Assembly (NCBI RefSeq): GCF_004310295.1
Contig: NZ_SISB01000020.1
Span: forward strand, 46,914 to 110,913
Source of the DNA: Pseudomonas sp. BGI-2
GTDB taxonomy: Bacteria > Pseudomonadota > Gammaproteobacteria > Pseudomonadales > Pseudomonadaceae
Direction: 5' to 3'
DNA length: 64,000 nucleotides
A model generated the notes under the pieces. The model searched no databases and had not been told where the DNA came from. It saw nothing but the letters and a program-made list of their open reading frames with translations. Position 1 is the stretch's first letter. Each line of letters begins with the position of its first letter. Shown piece by piece: positions 63,896 through 64,000 of the stretch. The position numbers and the translations under genes are program-made.

Positions 63896-64000
63896 TCAAG
63901 CTTTCGCGAGATGTTTTTCGCTAAAAAGCTTGGCCGTATTAAATTCTTCTCCAGAACGCATGCATGCCCATAACCCGGTCAGGTATTTACGCATCACTGC
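63896..64000 (-). CDS. C-terminal end of a probable IS110-family transposase (partial)
   Basis: 34 residues ending in a stop at 63896-63898; the rest lies beyond the window. The visible part reads AVMRKYLTGLWACMRSGEEF, then NTAKLFSEKHLAKA. The pattern of basic-aromatic residues followed by an acidic stretch resembles the C-termini of IS110-type transposases as I recall them. The position beside a REP cut in its right arm fits IS110-family elements that target REP sequences in Pseudomonas. The family call is inference; that this is a coding C-terminus is better supported. Confidence 0.5.
   Translation of the reverse strand, partial: AVMRKYLTGLWACMRSGEEFNTAKLFSEKHLAKA

Overview
The window is a chromosomal segment of a Pseudomonas, most likely of the P. 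fluorescens complex. Evidence: about 60-65% G+C over most of it, dense REP/REPIN repeats of the fluorescent-pseudomonad type (TGTAGGAGCGAGGCTTGCCCGCGAAGGC), a 284-residue RpoH, PtsP, MetX/MetW, PilT, and a backbone order that, from memory, follows P. aeruginosa PAO1 from ilvA1 (about PA0331) to pilT (PA0395). No tRNA, rRNA or CRISPR array was seen.

Layout. 1-8829: backbone genes ilvA (partial), HAD phosphatase, rppH, ptsP, NRDE protein, TauE-like permease, lgt, thyA. 8841-18674: accessory block with a cadR/cadA metal-efflux pair, then a LysR regulator, a 2-aminoethylphosphonate-type ABC transporter, a FAD oxidoreductase and a PhnZ-like HD oxygenase. 18707-26959: a DUF2868/GTPase pair, folA, tcyP, pchP, ilvD. 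27218-30603: a minus-strand cassette lying between ilvD and rlmI, read as an un-tracked 23-residue peptide, a terminator hairpin, a SagB-type flavin dehydrogenase, an AurF-type diiron oxygenase and an MFS exporter. This is the best candidate for an undescribed system (a RiPP-like pathway without YcaO). 30888-43575: rlmI, HDOD protein, mutM, ferredoxin, coaD, a laoABCR-like long-chain alcohol oxidation locus, sseA, AraC regulator, hydrolase, rsmD. 43575-51184: two M16 proteins, then ftsY-ftsE-ftsX-rpoH. 51523-63785: mtgA, DUF423, thiS-thiG-trmB, an orphan secreted protein, then the long minus-strand run yggS-proC-yggT-yggU-metX-metW-DUF4426-rdgB-hemW-DUF3392, with pilT divergent from yggS. The last 105 bases hold the C-terminus of a probable IS110-family transposase next to an interrupted REP.

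Mobile and repeat DNA is rich: about 13 REP pairs, a 270-bp MITE-like element with 31-bp perfect terminal inverted repeats before ftsY, and a 211-bp element with IS4-like ends and a 13-bp target duplication inserted in the loop of the rpoH terminator. The second element shares its core with a different-ended repeat after sseA.

Limits: all calls are by eye from sequence and memory of families. No alignment, HMM or folding was run.
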